Made by a program: the position numbers and the translations under genes
Notes under the pieces: generated by a model
What the model saw: the letters and a program-made list of their open reading frames with translations, nothing else
The model's database searches: none
Told to the model about the DNA's origin: nothing
Shown: piece after piece, positions 26,201-34,276 of the stretch
How positions within the stretch are numbered: the stretch's first letter is position 1
Layout of the letters: every line of letters begins with the position of its first letter
NCBI GenBank assembly: GCA_041741895.1
Contig: JBGSJO010000042.1
Location: 8,207-72,206, forward strand
From: Allopontixanthobacter sp041741895
GTDB lineage: Bacteria > Pseudomonadota > Alphaproteobacteria > Sphingomonadales > Sphingomonadaceae
Reading direction: 5' to 3'
Length of the DNA stretch: 64,000 nucleotides

Positions 26201-26240
26201 AAAGCGCCCCGCCACATCCTGCGATGTGACGAAGCGCTTT
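26201..26240 (-). terminator. Candidate intrinsic terminator behind the glycine-zipper gene
   Basis: Nested stems AAAGCGC / GCGCTTT (26201-26207 with 26234-26240) and CACATC / GATGTG (26213-26218 with 26223-26228). Read on the minus strand, the stem is followed by TTTTGTCTTG, a partial U-tract, about 60 bp past the glycine-zipper stop. Confidence 0.55.
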
Positions 26241-26303
26241 CCACGGCCCGGTGGGTACCGTGCACCAGCCGTGGTGGGACGGCCGAAGCTTTGTTAATTC
26301 AGA

Positions 26304-26828
26304 TCAGCGGCAACGCGCGTTGCTGCGATCGATCGATCGGCCCAGAATTGCCCCGCCCGCTGCACCAAGAATTGCGCCAAGGGTGCGATCCCCGCGACCG
26401 GCCACTTCATTACCGATCAATCCGCCGACCGCAGCACCGATCAGCAAGCCGGTTGTGCCGTCATCACGCTGGCAGTGGTAACGCCCGTCGCGGCCGCGCC
26501 AGATGCGGGTGTCGCGCGATATACGCTCGTCATATCGGGAGCTCCGGTAATTCCGGTCATGGCCGCGATCATAGCGACTTTCGTAGCGCCGGTCATCGTA
26601 ATGGTCATCGTCACGGTCATATCCCCGATCATAACCTCGGCCCCGCTTATAGCGCCGGTCATCACGGTCGCGCCCGTTTTCGAAAATCGAATCGGCGAGA
26701 ACTGGTGCCACAGATTGCGTATAGGCAGGGGCGGCCTGCGTCGGAGCCACTGCCATTGCCGGTGCCGACAACGCGAAAACAGGAATGGCGAGCGCCAATG
26801 CGGTGAAAGTCTTGTTTCGTGTCGTCAT
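26304..26828 (-). CDS. Secreted glycine-zipper protein with Arg/Asp/Tyr-rich region
   Basis: 174 residues. Signal peptide (MTTRNKTFTALALAIPVFALSAPAMA), then a very charged stretch of repeated YDRD, DRRYE and RYDRG words, then a two-helix glycine zipper: GLLIGAAVGGLIGNEVAGRG and LGAILGAAGGAILGRSID. Such zippers occur in outer-membrane proteins of the SlyB/17-kDa antigen type, but no lipobox Cys is present. ATG 26828 is chosen because AGAGG lies 9 nt upstream; an ATG at 26837 abuts that motif. Likely an envelope protein; its role is not known. Confidence 0.78.
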   Translation of the reverse strand: MTTRNKTFTALALAIPVFALSAPAMAVAPTQAAPAYTQSVAPVLADSIFENGRDRDDRRYKRGRGYDRGYDRDDDHYDDRRYESRYDRGHDRNYRSSRYDERISRDTRIWRGRDGRYHCQRDDGTTGLLIGAAVGGLIGNEVAGRGDRTLGAILGAAGGAILGRSIDRSNARCR

Positions 26829-27004
26829 CGTACTCATCCTCTTGCTTCGTGGCTCATGCCGGTGGCCAACAATCCCGATTCGGGGATTGGCAGCGGGTGA
26901 CTCAATCGATGTATTCATAAATAGGCCTCTATTCCTGAACGGCGCGCAACCAGTGATACAGAATTGCGTTCTTTCGACGAACCGAGTGATTTTCTTCGTC
27001 AAGC

Positions 27005-27016
27005 TGACACGTGTCA
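27005..27016. promoter_or_regulatory. 12-bp palindrome upstream of rarD
   Basis: TGACACGTGTCA lies 41 bp before the rarD-like start, a usual place for an operator. The regulator is unknown. A related palindrome, GTCACACGTGTGAC, occurs at 10500-10513 inside the helicase gene and may be coincidence. Confidence 0.35.
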
Positions 27017-27057
27017 CAGGCCTTGCCGCGTAATCGCGCCACACCTAAGGGCTGGCA

Positions 27058-27978
27058 ATGAGCTTGCCTTCGCCCGCCCCCAAGCCTTCGGGCCTGCCTG
27101 CTGCACTGGGTGCCTATCTGATCTGGGGATTCCTCCCGCTCTACCTGATCATGGTCAAAACCGTTCCGGCGTTGGAATTTGTCGGCTGGAGGATCATCTG
27201 GACCGTGCCGATCTGCCTGGTAATCGTGGCAATCCGGCGCCAGGGGCCGGATCTAAGCGATGCGCTGCGCAATCCCCGGGTGATGCTGACCCTCACAGGC
27301 AGCGCGCTTCTAATCGGAGTAAACTGGCTGGTCTATGTTCTGGCGGTGCAATCGGGCCACGTGCTGGCCGCCAGCCTCGGCTATTTCATCAATCCCCTGA
27401 TAAACGTGCTTTTGGGCACACTGTTGCTGGGCGAAAGAATGGGTAAGCTGAAATGGTTGGCGCTAGGCATCGCCGCGGCGGGTGTATCGCTGCTGCTGGG
27501 CGGCGCGCTCACGACCATGTGGATCAGCCTTTCGATCGCGCTCAGTTTTGGTTTCTATGGCTTGCTACGCAAACAGGTGGCTGTCGGCGCCCTGCCCGGT
27601 CTGACAATCGAATCAGCGATCCTGATGGTTCCGGCCATTGCCGTGACCTATTATTACAGCACCGCGCCCGCCGGTTCCTCCTTCGGGCAGGATTGGGGGA
27701 TGAGCCTGGCGATCATGCTGGGCGGCGTGGTAACGGCAATTCCGCTGCTGCTGTTCGCCATTGCTGCCCGCCGGATGGATTATTCGACGCTTGGATTCAT
27801 CCAGTTCATCGCGCCGAGCATCGTATTCCTGCTTGGAGTTTTCGTATTCGGGGAGGAATTGCAGCCGATCCAGCTCGCTTGTTTCCTGCTGATCTGGACG
27901 GCACTGGCAATTTTCGTATGGGATTTGTTGTCGCGCCGGAACAAGCAGGCGAAACTGGCTGCGACGCACAGCGCCTAG
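27058..27978 (+). CDS. rarD: RarD-type EamA permease
   Basis: 306 residues, ten membrane helices in two EamA repeats. Start GALGAYLIWGFLPLYLIMVKTVPALEFVGWRIIW and the conserved SGHVLAASLGYFINPLINVLLGTLLLGERM are typical of RarD (chloramphenicol-sensitive phenotype family). Transport substrate is not established for the family. ATG 27058 fits. It converges on pyrC with a 4-nt overlap of the two stop codons (27975-27978). Confidence 0.9.
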   Translation: MSLPSPAPKPSGLPAALGAYLIWGFLPLYLIMVKTVPALEFVGWRIIWTVPICLVIVAIRRQGPDLSDALRNPRVMLTLTGSALLIGVNWLVYVLAVQSGHVLAASLGYFINPLINVLLGTLLLGERMGKLKWLALGIAAAGVSLLLGGALTTMWISLSIALSFGFYGLLRKQVAVGALPGLTIESAILMVPAIAVTYYYSTAPAGSSFGQDWGMSLAIMLGGVVTAIPLLLFAIAARRMDYSTLGFIQFIAPSIVFLLGVFVFGEELQPIQLACFLLIWTALAIFVWDLLSRRNKQAKLAATHSA

Positions 27979-29018
27979 AGGGCAAACCGCCAGCCAAGCA
28001 TTTCGCCCGCGTGGAACGGCACGATCCCGGCACCATTGGCATCCACCAGCGCGGGCACCTCTACTTCGGAGCGTTCGAGCGTGACCGTGCCTTCATTCAG
28101 CGGCAGACCGTAAAAACGCGGCCCGTTTTCAGATGCGAAGGCCTCCAGGATGTCCAGCGCGGCTTCTTCCTCGAACACGGCAGCGTAGCTTTCCAGCGCG
28201 AAGGGCGCGTTGAAAATACCTGCGCAGCCGCAGGCGCTTTCCTTGGTGCTGACTTCATGCGGCGCGCTGTCGGTGCCAAGGAAATACTTAGCTGAACCGG
28301 ATGTCGCCGCCTTGCGCAGCGCCAGGCGATGCTTCTCGCGCTTGGCCACGGGCAGGCAATAGGCGTGCGGCCTGATCCCGCCGACCAGCATGGCATTGCG
28401 GTTGATATGCAGGTGCTGCGGCGTAATCGTGGCCGCGACATTTGCACCGGCACTTTCCACGAATTGCACCGCTTCTTGGGTAGTAATATGTTCGAACACG
28501 ATCCGCAGGCCGGGAATATCACGCACGAGGCCTGACAGGGTGCGGTCGATAAATACCGCCTCCCGGTCGAAAATATCGATGTCGCTATCGGTCACTTCGC
28601 CGTGGATCAATAATGGCATGCCGATGTCCTGCATCCGTTCCAGCACCGGCCGGATCGCGCCGATATCGCTCACCCCATGGGCCGAATTTGTAGTCGCATT
28701 GGCGGGATAGAGCTTGGCCGCGGTAAACACGCCGCTGGCAAATCCGCGCGCCAGTTCATCCGGATCGCTGGCATCGGTCAGATAGGCGGTCATCAAGGGC
28801 GTGAAATCCATGCCTTCCGGCACCGCATCAAGGATACGCCCGCGATAGGCCTCTGCCGCTGCGACAGTCGTGACCGGGGGCGAGAGATTGGGCATCACTA
28901 TGGCCCGCGCGAATTGCCGCGCGGTATGGGCCACCACGCCGCGCATCACATCGCCATCGCGCAGATGAACATGCCAGTCGTCCGGGCGGCGCAGCGTCAG
29001 TCTGGTAATTTCAGCCAT
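27975..29018 (-). CDS. pyrC: Dihydroorotase, class II
   Basis: 347 residues. Cyclises carbamoyl-aspartate in pyrimidine synthesis. The binuclear zinc site is complete: HVHLRDGDVMR (HxH), the carbamylated Lys in FTAAKLYPANATTNSAHG, His in LLIHGEVTD, His in VFEHITTQEA and Asp in FLGTDSAPH. This is the short, class II form as in E. coli PyrC. pyrE is also in the window at 47.5 kb, but not linked. Stop codon overlaps that of rarD on the other strand. Confidence 0.95.
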   Translation of the reverse strand: MAEITRLTLRRPDDWHVHLRDGDVMRGVVAHTARQFARAIVMPNLSPPVTTVAAAEAYRGRILDAVPEGMDFTPLMTAYLTDASDPDELARGFASGVFTAAKLYPANATTNSAHGVSDIGAIRPVLERMQDIGMPLLIHGEVTDSDIDIFDREAVFIDRTLSGLVRDIPGLRIVFEHITTQEAVQFVESAGANVAATITPQHLHINRNAMLVGGIRPHAYCLPVAKREKHRLALRKAATSGSAKYFLGTDSAPHEVSTKESACGCAGIFNAPFALESYAAVFEEEAALDILEAFASENGPRFYGLPLNEGTVTLERSEVEVPALVDANGAGIVPFHAGEMLGWRFAL

Positions 29019-29076
29019 GTGGTAACCCCTAAGCGTTGCCAGCCTGCCTTGTCACCAGAATCCCGCCTCGGCGCGC

Positions 29077-29961
29077 TCAAATTCTGGTGCGAACCAGCAG
29101 GGGTTTGAACAATGCGAGGCTCGGCCGGACCATGATCACGAGTACGCCCGCACCGGCGATAAACGCGCCAACTAGCAATTGCAGCCCCACTTCATCGCCG
29201 GTAATCGCGGCGCCCGCAGCAATGGTGAAGATTGGCGTCATCAGCGTCAGCGGCGCAACCAGATTGGCATCGTGATCACGCAGCAGGCGGAAATAGACCG
29301 TATGGGCAAAAACCGACACCACCACCGCCGAAAATCCAAGGCCCGCCACAAAACGCCAACCGCCCGCCATCACCGCACCGCCCTGGCCGCTTTCGGTCAG
29401 CGCGCTCATCGGGAACAGCACCAGCGCCGATACCAGCCCGGCCCACGCCTGGAGGCGCAGCGGCGGCAGGTCGATCGTTTTAAGCCATACCGATCCCAGC
29501 GCCCCGACGATCGCCGATGCGCCCACGAAAATCAAGCCGACACTGCTCGACCAGCCGCTGGGTGACGCAATTGCCACGCCGACCCCGAGGAACGCCAGTG
29601 CGATGCCTATGCCCCGGCGCCATCGGACTTGCTCCTTCAGGATCAGGATCGCAAACACCACCGTCAGCGGTGCGCCCGACAGGCTGACGACAGCAGCAGC
29701 AGACGGCGTCGCATCGCGCAAACCCACAAACAGCAGGCCGAAAGAACCACCGCTGATCATGAAAGTGACCAGTGCAACCCACGGCCATTTCGGCGGGCGC
29801 GGCTGCAAATACCGGCTGAGCACCAGCACTACCACCAGCGATCTGAGTGCAGCAAACCACAGCGGGGGAATCCCCATCCCGTCCACCACCAGCCGGCTGA
29901 CCACAACGTTGAGCGCCCACAACAGGCAGACAAACATCAGCAGAAGGAATGTGCGCGCAGA
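29077..29961 (-). CDS. DMT-superfamily (EamA) transporter
   Basis: 294 residues and ten predicted helices in two EamA repeats; the first starts FLLLMFVCLLWALNVVVSRLVV, and the end of each repeat shows SLSGAPLTVVFAILILKEQVRWRRG and PLTLMTPIFTIAAGAAITGDEVG. It probably exports an amino acid, metabolite or drug. ATG 29961 (MSARTFLLLM) is the best family start; one at 29976 would add five residues. It is transcribed away from ygfZ. Confidence 0.88.
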   Translation of the reverse strand, partial: SARTFLLLMFVCLLWALNVVVSRLVVDGMGIPPLWFAALRSLVVVLVLSRYLQPRPPKWPWVALVTFMISGGSFGLLFVGLRDATPSAAAVVSLSGAPLTVVFAILILKEQVRWRRGIGIALAFLGVGVAIASPSGWSSSVGLIFVGASAIVGALGSVWLKTIDLPPLRLQAWAGLVSALVLFPMSALTESGQGGAVMAGGWRFVAGLGFSAVVVSVFAHTVYFRLLRDHDANLVAPLTLMTPIFTIAAGAAITGDEVGLQLLVGAFIAGAGVLVIMVRPSLALFKPLLVRTRI

Positions 29962-30039
29962 CATGATCCGCGCCATAGCATGTGTTGTGCAGACTACCAG
30001 CGGCGTTGATTTTCTGCGGGAAAGGGCCACCTATACACG

Positions 30040-30801
30040 ATGAATGCCACCCGCCTGTTCGATCGCGCCGTAATCCGGCTGACGCCGCAAGACGATAGCG
30101 AAGATGTCTCAGCATTTCTGCAAGGTCTCGTTACCAATGATGTGACGGGGGCATTGCCGGTATGGGCAGGCCTGCTGAGCGCGCAAGGCAAGGCGATGTT
30201 CGATTTCCTTGTATGGCCGGGCGAAGATAGCGCGCTGCTGGTAGATTGCGAGGCTGCGGCAGCCGATGATCTGATCAAGCGCCTGTCGCTCTATCGGCTA
30301 CGCCGGAAAATCGTGATCGGGCGGGACGATTCGCTGGGCGTTTACTGGCAGCCCCCAACCAGCGGAAATGCGCCCGGCGATGCTGCCAAGGATCCACGAC
30401 TCACGGATCTCGGACTGCGCTGGATTGCCCCTGTTTCGGACAGCGATGCACCTGCCAACTCTGCATGGCGAGCGCATCGGCTCGATCTGGGCGTGCCTGA
30501 AGGCCGCGCCGATCTGGGCGATATCCTGTGGCTGGAAACCAATGCCGCAGAACTGCACGGCGTTTCCTTCGATAAAGGGTGCTACATCGGGCAGGAAAAT
30601 ACCGCCCGCATGAACTGGCGGCAGAAGGTAAATCGGCGGCTGGTGGTGGTGCCGCTGGATCAATCCGACGCCAAACGACGCAAAGCCGCCTATCCCGATC
30701 TCGGCCTCGCGCTCGATCATCGCCGGGTGGCCGATATTCCGGTGGAACTGGCGCCGCCGTGGATGCATTTGCAGCCGATCGACCAGGCCGCTGGCGAGTA
30801 A
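30040..30801 (+). CDS. ygfZ: Folate-binding YgfZ/IBA57-family protein
   Basis: 253 residues. It has the GCVT/YgfZ fold and the signature KGCYIGQENTARM (about residues 180-192), which binds folate and contains the conserved Cys. YgfZ helps assemble or repair certain 4Fe-4S enzymes such as MiaB. N-terminal LQGLVTNDVTGALPVWAGLLSAQGKAMFDFLVW is also typical. Divergent from the DMT transporter across under 80 bp. Somewhat short compared with E. coli YgfZ (about 325 aa), but normal for alphaproteobacteria. Confidence 0.92.
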   Translation: MNATRLFDRAVIRLTPQDDSEDVSAFLQGLVTNDVTGALPVWAGLLSAQGKAMFDFLVWPGEDSALLVDCEAAAADDLIKRLSLYRLRRKIVIGRDDSLGVYWQPPTSGNAPGDAAKDPRLTDLGLRWIAPVSDSDAPANSAWRAHRLDLGVPEGRADLGDILWLETNAAELHGVSFDKGCYIGQENTARMNWRQKVNRRLVVVPLDQSDAKRRKAAYPDLGLALDHRRVADIPVELAPPWMHLQPIDQAAGE

Positions 30802-30802
30802 A

Positions 30803-31405
30803 CTAGTCGGAAGGGATTCCTTCCTCCACCGAAGCTGTCAACATCCGTTCCGCCCGGTCGCGCACGGCGCTGCGGGGGAGGTTGAGCGATTTCGCCAGCG
30901 CCGCCCCCATCAATGCATCGCCCAGCGCCAGCAAAACCAGCGTCAGCGTTTCTTCATGCACCCGCATTTTGCTGAGCCGTCCGTGCTCCGCTTCCTCCGG
31001 TGCGATTTCGTCAACCAGGGCATGGATTGCCTCGACAATCGGATCGAGCGCATCTTCATTGCCCGTTAGCAGCATCCATCCCGCCAGCGCCCCGGCGCCT
31101 TCCTTGTCGAATGCGTCGAATGCCAGATCGACCACTTCGCGCGGCGTACCCAAGCCCACCCGGCTGGCCCGCACCGCATGTTTGATAGTTTCGCACACGG
31201 TCCATGCCAGATGTTCCGCCAATGATTTCTGTAGTCCTGATGCCGATCCGAAATGGTGGAGCAGATTTGCATGGGTCCGCCCGATGCGCCCCGCCACGGC
31301 CTTCAAAGTCACCGCTTGCGGCCCACTTTCTATCAGCAGGGCCCGCGCCGCCTGTAGCGCGGCAGAGCGGGATTCTTCCGGGGACAGGCGTTTACGGCTG
31401 ATCAT
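30803..31405 (-). CDS. TetR-family transcriptional regulator
   Basis: 200 residues. N-terminal helix-turn-helix: ALLIESGPQAVTLKAVAGRIGRTHANLLHHFGSASGLQKSL, the TetR DNA-binding core. The C-terminal ligand domain is helical and unassigned. It is divergent from a PF10118 gene, and a sigma70-type promoter for that gene overlaps an imperfect dyad that would suit a TetR operator. It is therefore probably its local repressor. Stop is 1 nt from the ygfZ stop (convergent). Confidence 0.9.
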   Translation of the reverse strand: MISRKRLSPEESRSAALQAARALLIESGPQAVTLKAVAGRIGRTHANLLHHFGSASGLQKSLAEHLAWTVCETIKHAVRASRVGLGTPREVVDLAFDAFDKEGAGALAGWMLLTGNEDALDPIVEAIHALVDEIAPEEAEHGRLSKMRVHEETLTLVLLALGDALMGAALAKSLNLPRSAVRDRAERMLTASVEEGIPSD

Positions 31406-31498
31406 TACTTCAAAAACCCCGATTTAGCGGCAATCCGTGAAGCCTCGCCTAGAACGCGCGCCGCGCTTCGACAAGGCCGGTCGGCAGCGGCGCCATTA

Positions 31499-31529
31499 TT
31501 GACACTGGTGTAAGTAGTGGCTATTTTAC
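31499..31529 (+). promoter_or_regulatory. Sigma70-type promoter with overlapping dyad, for the PF10118 gene
   Basis: TTGACA (31499-31504), 17-nt spacer, TATTTT (31522-31527): a near-consensus promoter about 30 nt before the start codon. An imperfect dyad GTAAGTAG / CTATTTTAC (31510-31529) covers the spacer and -10, a natural operator for the divergent TetR protein. Confidence 0.65.
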
Positions 31530-31555
31530 GTTCAAATCAAACATTGGACACACCC

Positions 31556-32431
31556 ATGAACGCGCCCGCCACGATCGATTTTCAACCGACATCCCGTAGC
31601 CCCGATGATCTGGCCATTACCGTGCGTGATCGCCGGTTTGCGCGCGATGCAGTGCCCAAACGCTGGTGGCTGAACGATGATCCGGTTGCCACTGCATGGT
31701 TCAACGCGCTGTCGGCCACATTCCCCCGCGGCGAAGCCTTTTTCATCGAATCGGTAAAGGCGCACCGCGATGGCGCATCGCCCAAGCTGGCGGCCGAAAT
31801 CCGGGCTTTCGTAAAGCAGGAAATCAACCACACACGCGAACACATCGTGTTCAACAAGCTGGCCGAAAACGCCGGTTACGACATCGAATTCATCGACCGG
31901 CGCGTGGAAGAAATGCTCGCCCTGACCAAGGGCCGCCCGCAGATCCTCAACCTCGCCGCCACGATGGCGCTTGAACATTTCACCGCGATGCTGGGCCAGG
32001 AATTGCTGACCCATCCTTCGCATCTCAATGGGGCAGCCGGTGATCTGGGCGATCTGTGGCGCTGGCATTCCGCCGAGGAAGTCGAGCACAAGGGCGTCGC
32101 CTATGACACCTGGCTGCATGCAGCCCGCGACTGGAGCCGTTTCAAACGCTGGAAGGTCAAATCCATCATGATGCTGGTCGTGACCAAGCGGTTTATCGGC
32201 CACCGGGTCGGCGACATGGCAGAATTGCTGGCGCAGGACGGATTGACCGGGTTCAAGTGGAAATGGAAAATCGCGTCATACCTGCTGCTGAAGCCGGGAT
32301 TCCTGCGCCGCATATTCCCGCAATGGTGCGCCTACTTCATGCCCGGATTCCACCCGTGGAACCATGATGACCGGTCCTTGATCCGCCTGTACGAGAGTGA
32401 ATTTCCCGACGCAATGATGCCGGCGGAATAA
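31556..32431 (+). CDS. PF10118-family predicted metal-dependent hydrolase (ferritin-like helices)
   Basis: 291 residues. Helical protein with repeated Glu/His motifs of a di-iron type: FVKQEINHTREHIVF, MALEHFTAML and WHSAEEVEHKGVAYD, then a membrane-associated C-terminal part (VKSIMMLVVTKRFIGHR, WKIASYLLLKPGFLRRIFP, PGFHPW). This is the PF10118 family, named metal-dependent hydrolase but without a proven reaction; the ExxH motifs resemble fatty-acid desaturase or di-iron oxygenase sites. ATG 31556 (MNAPATIDFQ) is chosen. TetR control is likely. The promoter upstream is strong. Confidence 0.85.
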   Translation: MNAPATIDFQPTSRSPDDLAITVRDRRFARDAVPKRWWLNDDPVATAWFNALSATFPRGEAFFIESVKAHRDGASPKLAAEIRAFVKQEINHTREHIVFNKLAENAGYDIEFIDRRVEEMLALTKGRPQILNLAATMALEHFTAMLGQELLTHPSHLNGAAGDLGDLWRWHSAEEVEHKGVAYDTWLHAARDWSRFKRWKVKSIMMLVVTKRFIGHRVGDMAELLAQDGLTGFKWKWKIASYLLLKPGFLRRIFPQWCAYFMPGFHPWNHDDRSLIRLYESEFPDAMMPAE

Positions 32432-32466
32432 GCCCTCCGCTGCGGGACACCCCGGGGCGGCCTGCG

Positions 32467-33003
32467 TTACGCGGCGCGCTGGGGCATACGGTTATCGTCT
32501 GCAAGATCACGGACATAGACAGCCGCGTCCACTTCGCCGTTCCGGGCGGTGCAGCGACACGGTTCGATCCGCCCGGTAGGCCTGAAACCGGCCTTGCGCA
32601 GCACCCTGCCCGATGCCGGATTATCCAGGAAATGGCTGGCAACGATCTGTTCGTGGCCAAGCATCCGCGCAATTTCGACCACTGCCTTGGTCGCCTCGGT
32701 CGCATAACCCTGCCCCCAATGAGGGCGCGCGATCCAATAGCCGAGCTGGACCTTGCCTTCATGCGGATCAAGGCCCGCACAGCCAATGATTGCGCCGTCT
32801 TTGCGTGGGTCTGTCAGCAGGAAATTCGGATGCCTGGAATCGCGCGGCGATGAAACGAAGGTTCGGGCATGGTCCTGCGTATAGGGCCACGGCGCAGTTG
32901 CCAGATTGCGGGTGACGCCCTCGTCCGCGATTCCCTGCCAGATGCCCAGCCAATCCTCTGGCCAAGCAGGCCGCAGGAACAATCTTCCACTGCGATAGAA
33001 CAT
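32467..33003 (-). CDS. GNAT acetyltransferase, RimJ/RimL-like
   Basis: 178 residues. Acetyl-CoA-dependent N-acetyltransferase: RSGRLFLRPAWPEDW at the start, IIGCAGLDPHEGKVQLGYWIARPHWGQGYATEATKAVVEIAR (beta4 and the pyrophosphate-binding GQGYATEA) and ASHFLDNPASGRVLRKAGFRPTG. Typical of enzymes that acetylate protein N-termini or small amines; the substrate is unknown. AAGGAG lies 9 nt before the ATG at 33003, which decides the start. Confidence 0.88.
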   Translation of the reverse strand: MFYRSGRLFLRPAWPEDWLGIWQGIADEGVTRNLATAPWPYTQDHARTFVSSPRDSRHPNFLLTDPRKDGAIIGCAGLDPHEGKVQLGYWIARPHWGQGYATEATKAVVEIARMLGHEQIVASHFLDNPASGRVLRKAGFRPTGRIEPCRCTARNGEVDAAVYVRDLADDNRMPQRAA

Positions 33004-33160
33004 GGAACGTCTCTCCTTTCGCCCCACATTCCCTGTTACGGTATTTGCGTGACATTCCCATTGCGGCGAAAGCATTATTCGCCAGCCCGAGACTACTTTG
33101 CGCCGGGGCTTCGCATGAGGGAGAAAAGACGAAAGGGAGACTGACCCCCTTGAAACAAGG

Positions 33161-33205
33161 TGGCCCATTCTCCCTCTTCGGTGCCGGTTTGAACCGGCTG
33201 GGCCA
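33161..33205. terminator. Nested hairpin downstream of rplU-rpmA
   Basis: TGGCCCA / TGGGCCA (33161-33167 with 33199-33205) enclose a perfect GCCGGTT-TG-AACCGGC stem (33183-33198). It lies about 40-80 bp after the rpmA stop on the minus strand and may end or stabilise the ribosomal-protein transcript. There is no strong U-tract, so the assignment is tentative. Confidence 0.4.
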
Positions 33206-33241
33206 TCCTGCTGAACGACCCCTGGTAGTGGAAACGTCCGT

Positions 33242-33511
33242 TTATTCTGCGGCTTGCGCCATCATGTCGACCGACACGTATTTGCGGCCTTGTTTGCCGG
33301 AATGGAATCGCACGCGGCCTTCTGCGGTTGCAAAAAGGGTGTGATCCTTGCCCAGGCCCACATTGCTGCCGGGATAGAACTTGGTGCCGCGCTGACGCAC
33401 GAGAATGTTGCCGCCGATCACTTCCTGACCGCCGAACTTTTTAACACCAAGGCGGCGACCTGCTGAGTCGCGACCGTTGCGGGATGAACCGCCTGCTTTT
33501 TTATGTGCCAT
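33242..33511 (-). CDS. rpmA: 50S ribosomal protein L27
   Basis: 89 residues: MAHKKAGGSSRNGRDSAGRRLGVKKFGGQ is the universal L27 start, whose N-terminal tail reaches the peptidyl-transferase centre. No Firmicute-type N-terminal cleavage sequence is present. It follows rplU by 26 nt, the standard rplU-rpmA pair. The obg gene that often follows is not next. Confidence 0.97.
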   Translation of the reverse strand: MAHKKAGGSSRNGRDSAGRRLGVKKFGGQEVIGGNILVRQRGTKFYPGSNVGLGKDHTLFATAEGRVRFHSGKQGRKYVSVDMMAQAAE

Positions 33512-33537
33512 CTCGTATTACTCCGAAGTCTTCCGAC

Positions 33538-34065
33538 TTATTTCTTGTCCGCTGCCTTGGCAGCTGGTGCTTTCTTCGCGGCCGGCTTCTTTGCAGGAGC
33601 CTTCTTCGCCGGTGCAGCCTTCTGTTCGGCAGGTGCCTTCTCAGCGGCGGCCTTGGCCGGGGTGGCCTTCTTGGCAGGGGCCTTCTTCGCCGGTGCAGCC
33701 TTGGTTTCTTCGGCAGCAGGTGCCGCATCTTCCTTCGGTGTGGCAGCTTTCTTGGCCGGAGCCTTGCTGTCACCAACGGAAAGAATGCGCAGCAGCGTCA
33801 GTTGCTGGCGGTGGCCGGCCTTACGGCGATAATTGTGGCGGCGACGCTTCTTGAAAACGATCACCTTTTCGCTCTTGGACTGGGCGATGATTTCTGCCGA
33901 AACAGCAACCTTCGATGCGTCGGCAATCGAATCGCCTTCACCGGCGAGCAGGACGTCGCCCAAGGTCACCGTGTCACCGGCTTCTCCGCTGAGCTTTTCA
34001 ACTGCGATCTTGTCTCCGGCAGCAACCCGGTATTGTTTGCCGCCTGTGCGCACAACTGCGAACAT
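33538..34065 (-). CDS. rplU: 50S ribosomal protein L21 with Ala/Lys/Pro-rich C-terminal extension
   Basis: 175 residues. Residues 1-100 are standard L21 (MFAVVRTGGKQYRV, KVIVFKKRRRHNYRRKAGHRQQLTLLRI). The last about 75 residues are an extension of PAKKA/APAKK repeats, reminiscent of histone H1-like tails, absent from E. coli L21 (103 aa). Such tails are seen in several sphingomonads. It binds 23S rRNA near L20. First gene of the rplU-rpmA pair. Confidence 0.96.
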   Translation of the reverse strand: MFAVVRTGGKQYRVAAGDKIAVEKLSGEAGDTVTLGDVLLAGEGDSIADASKVAVSAEIIAQSKSEKVIVFKKRRRHNYRRKAGHRQQLTLLRILSVGDSKAPAKKAATPKEDAAPAAEETKAAPAKKAPAKKATPAKAAAEKAPAEQKAAPAKKAPAKKPAAKKAPAAKAADKK

Positions 34066-34276
34066 GGTGATTTCACTTTCAATCTAAAATGCTGTGCCGA
34101 CCCCAATAAAGGAACCTGCGCGACCAAGGTGCCGCAGATTGCGGACCCCGGAAAGATCGGAGCCGTTAAGGGATGGTGGGCCTCAAGTCAACGCCGAAGT
34201 CGGATTTGGTATTCAATGTCCCGCGAATTTTCACCGGCACTGGCATGAAGCGAGTACCCGGGGTAAAGACCCTACG

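Noticed and set aside
26475..26900. Val/Ile/Thr-rich plus-strand frame
   Set aside because: Shadow of the charged repeats in the glycine-zipper gene.
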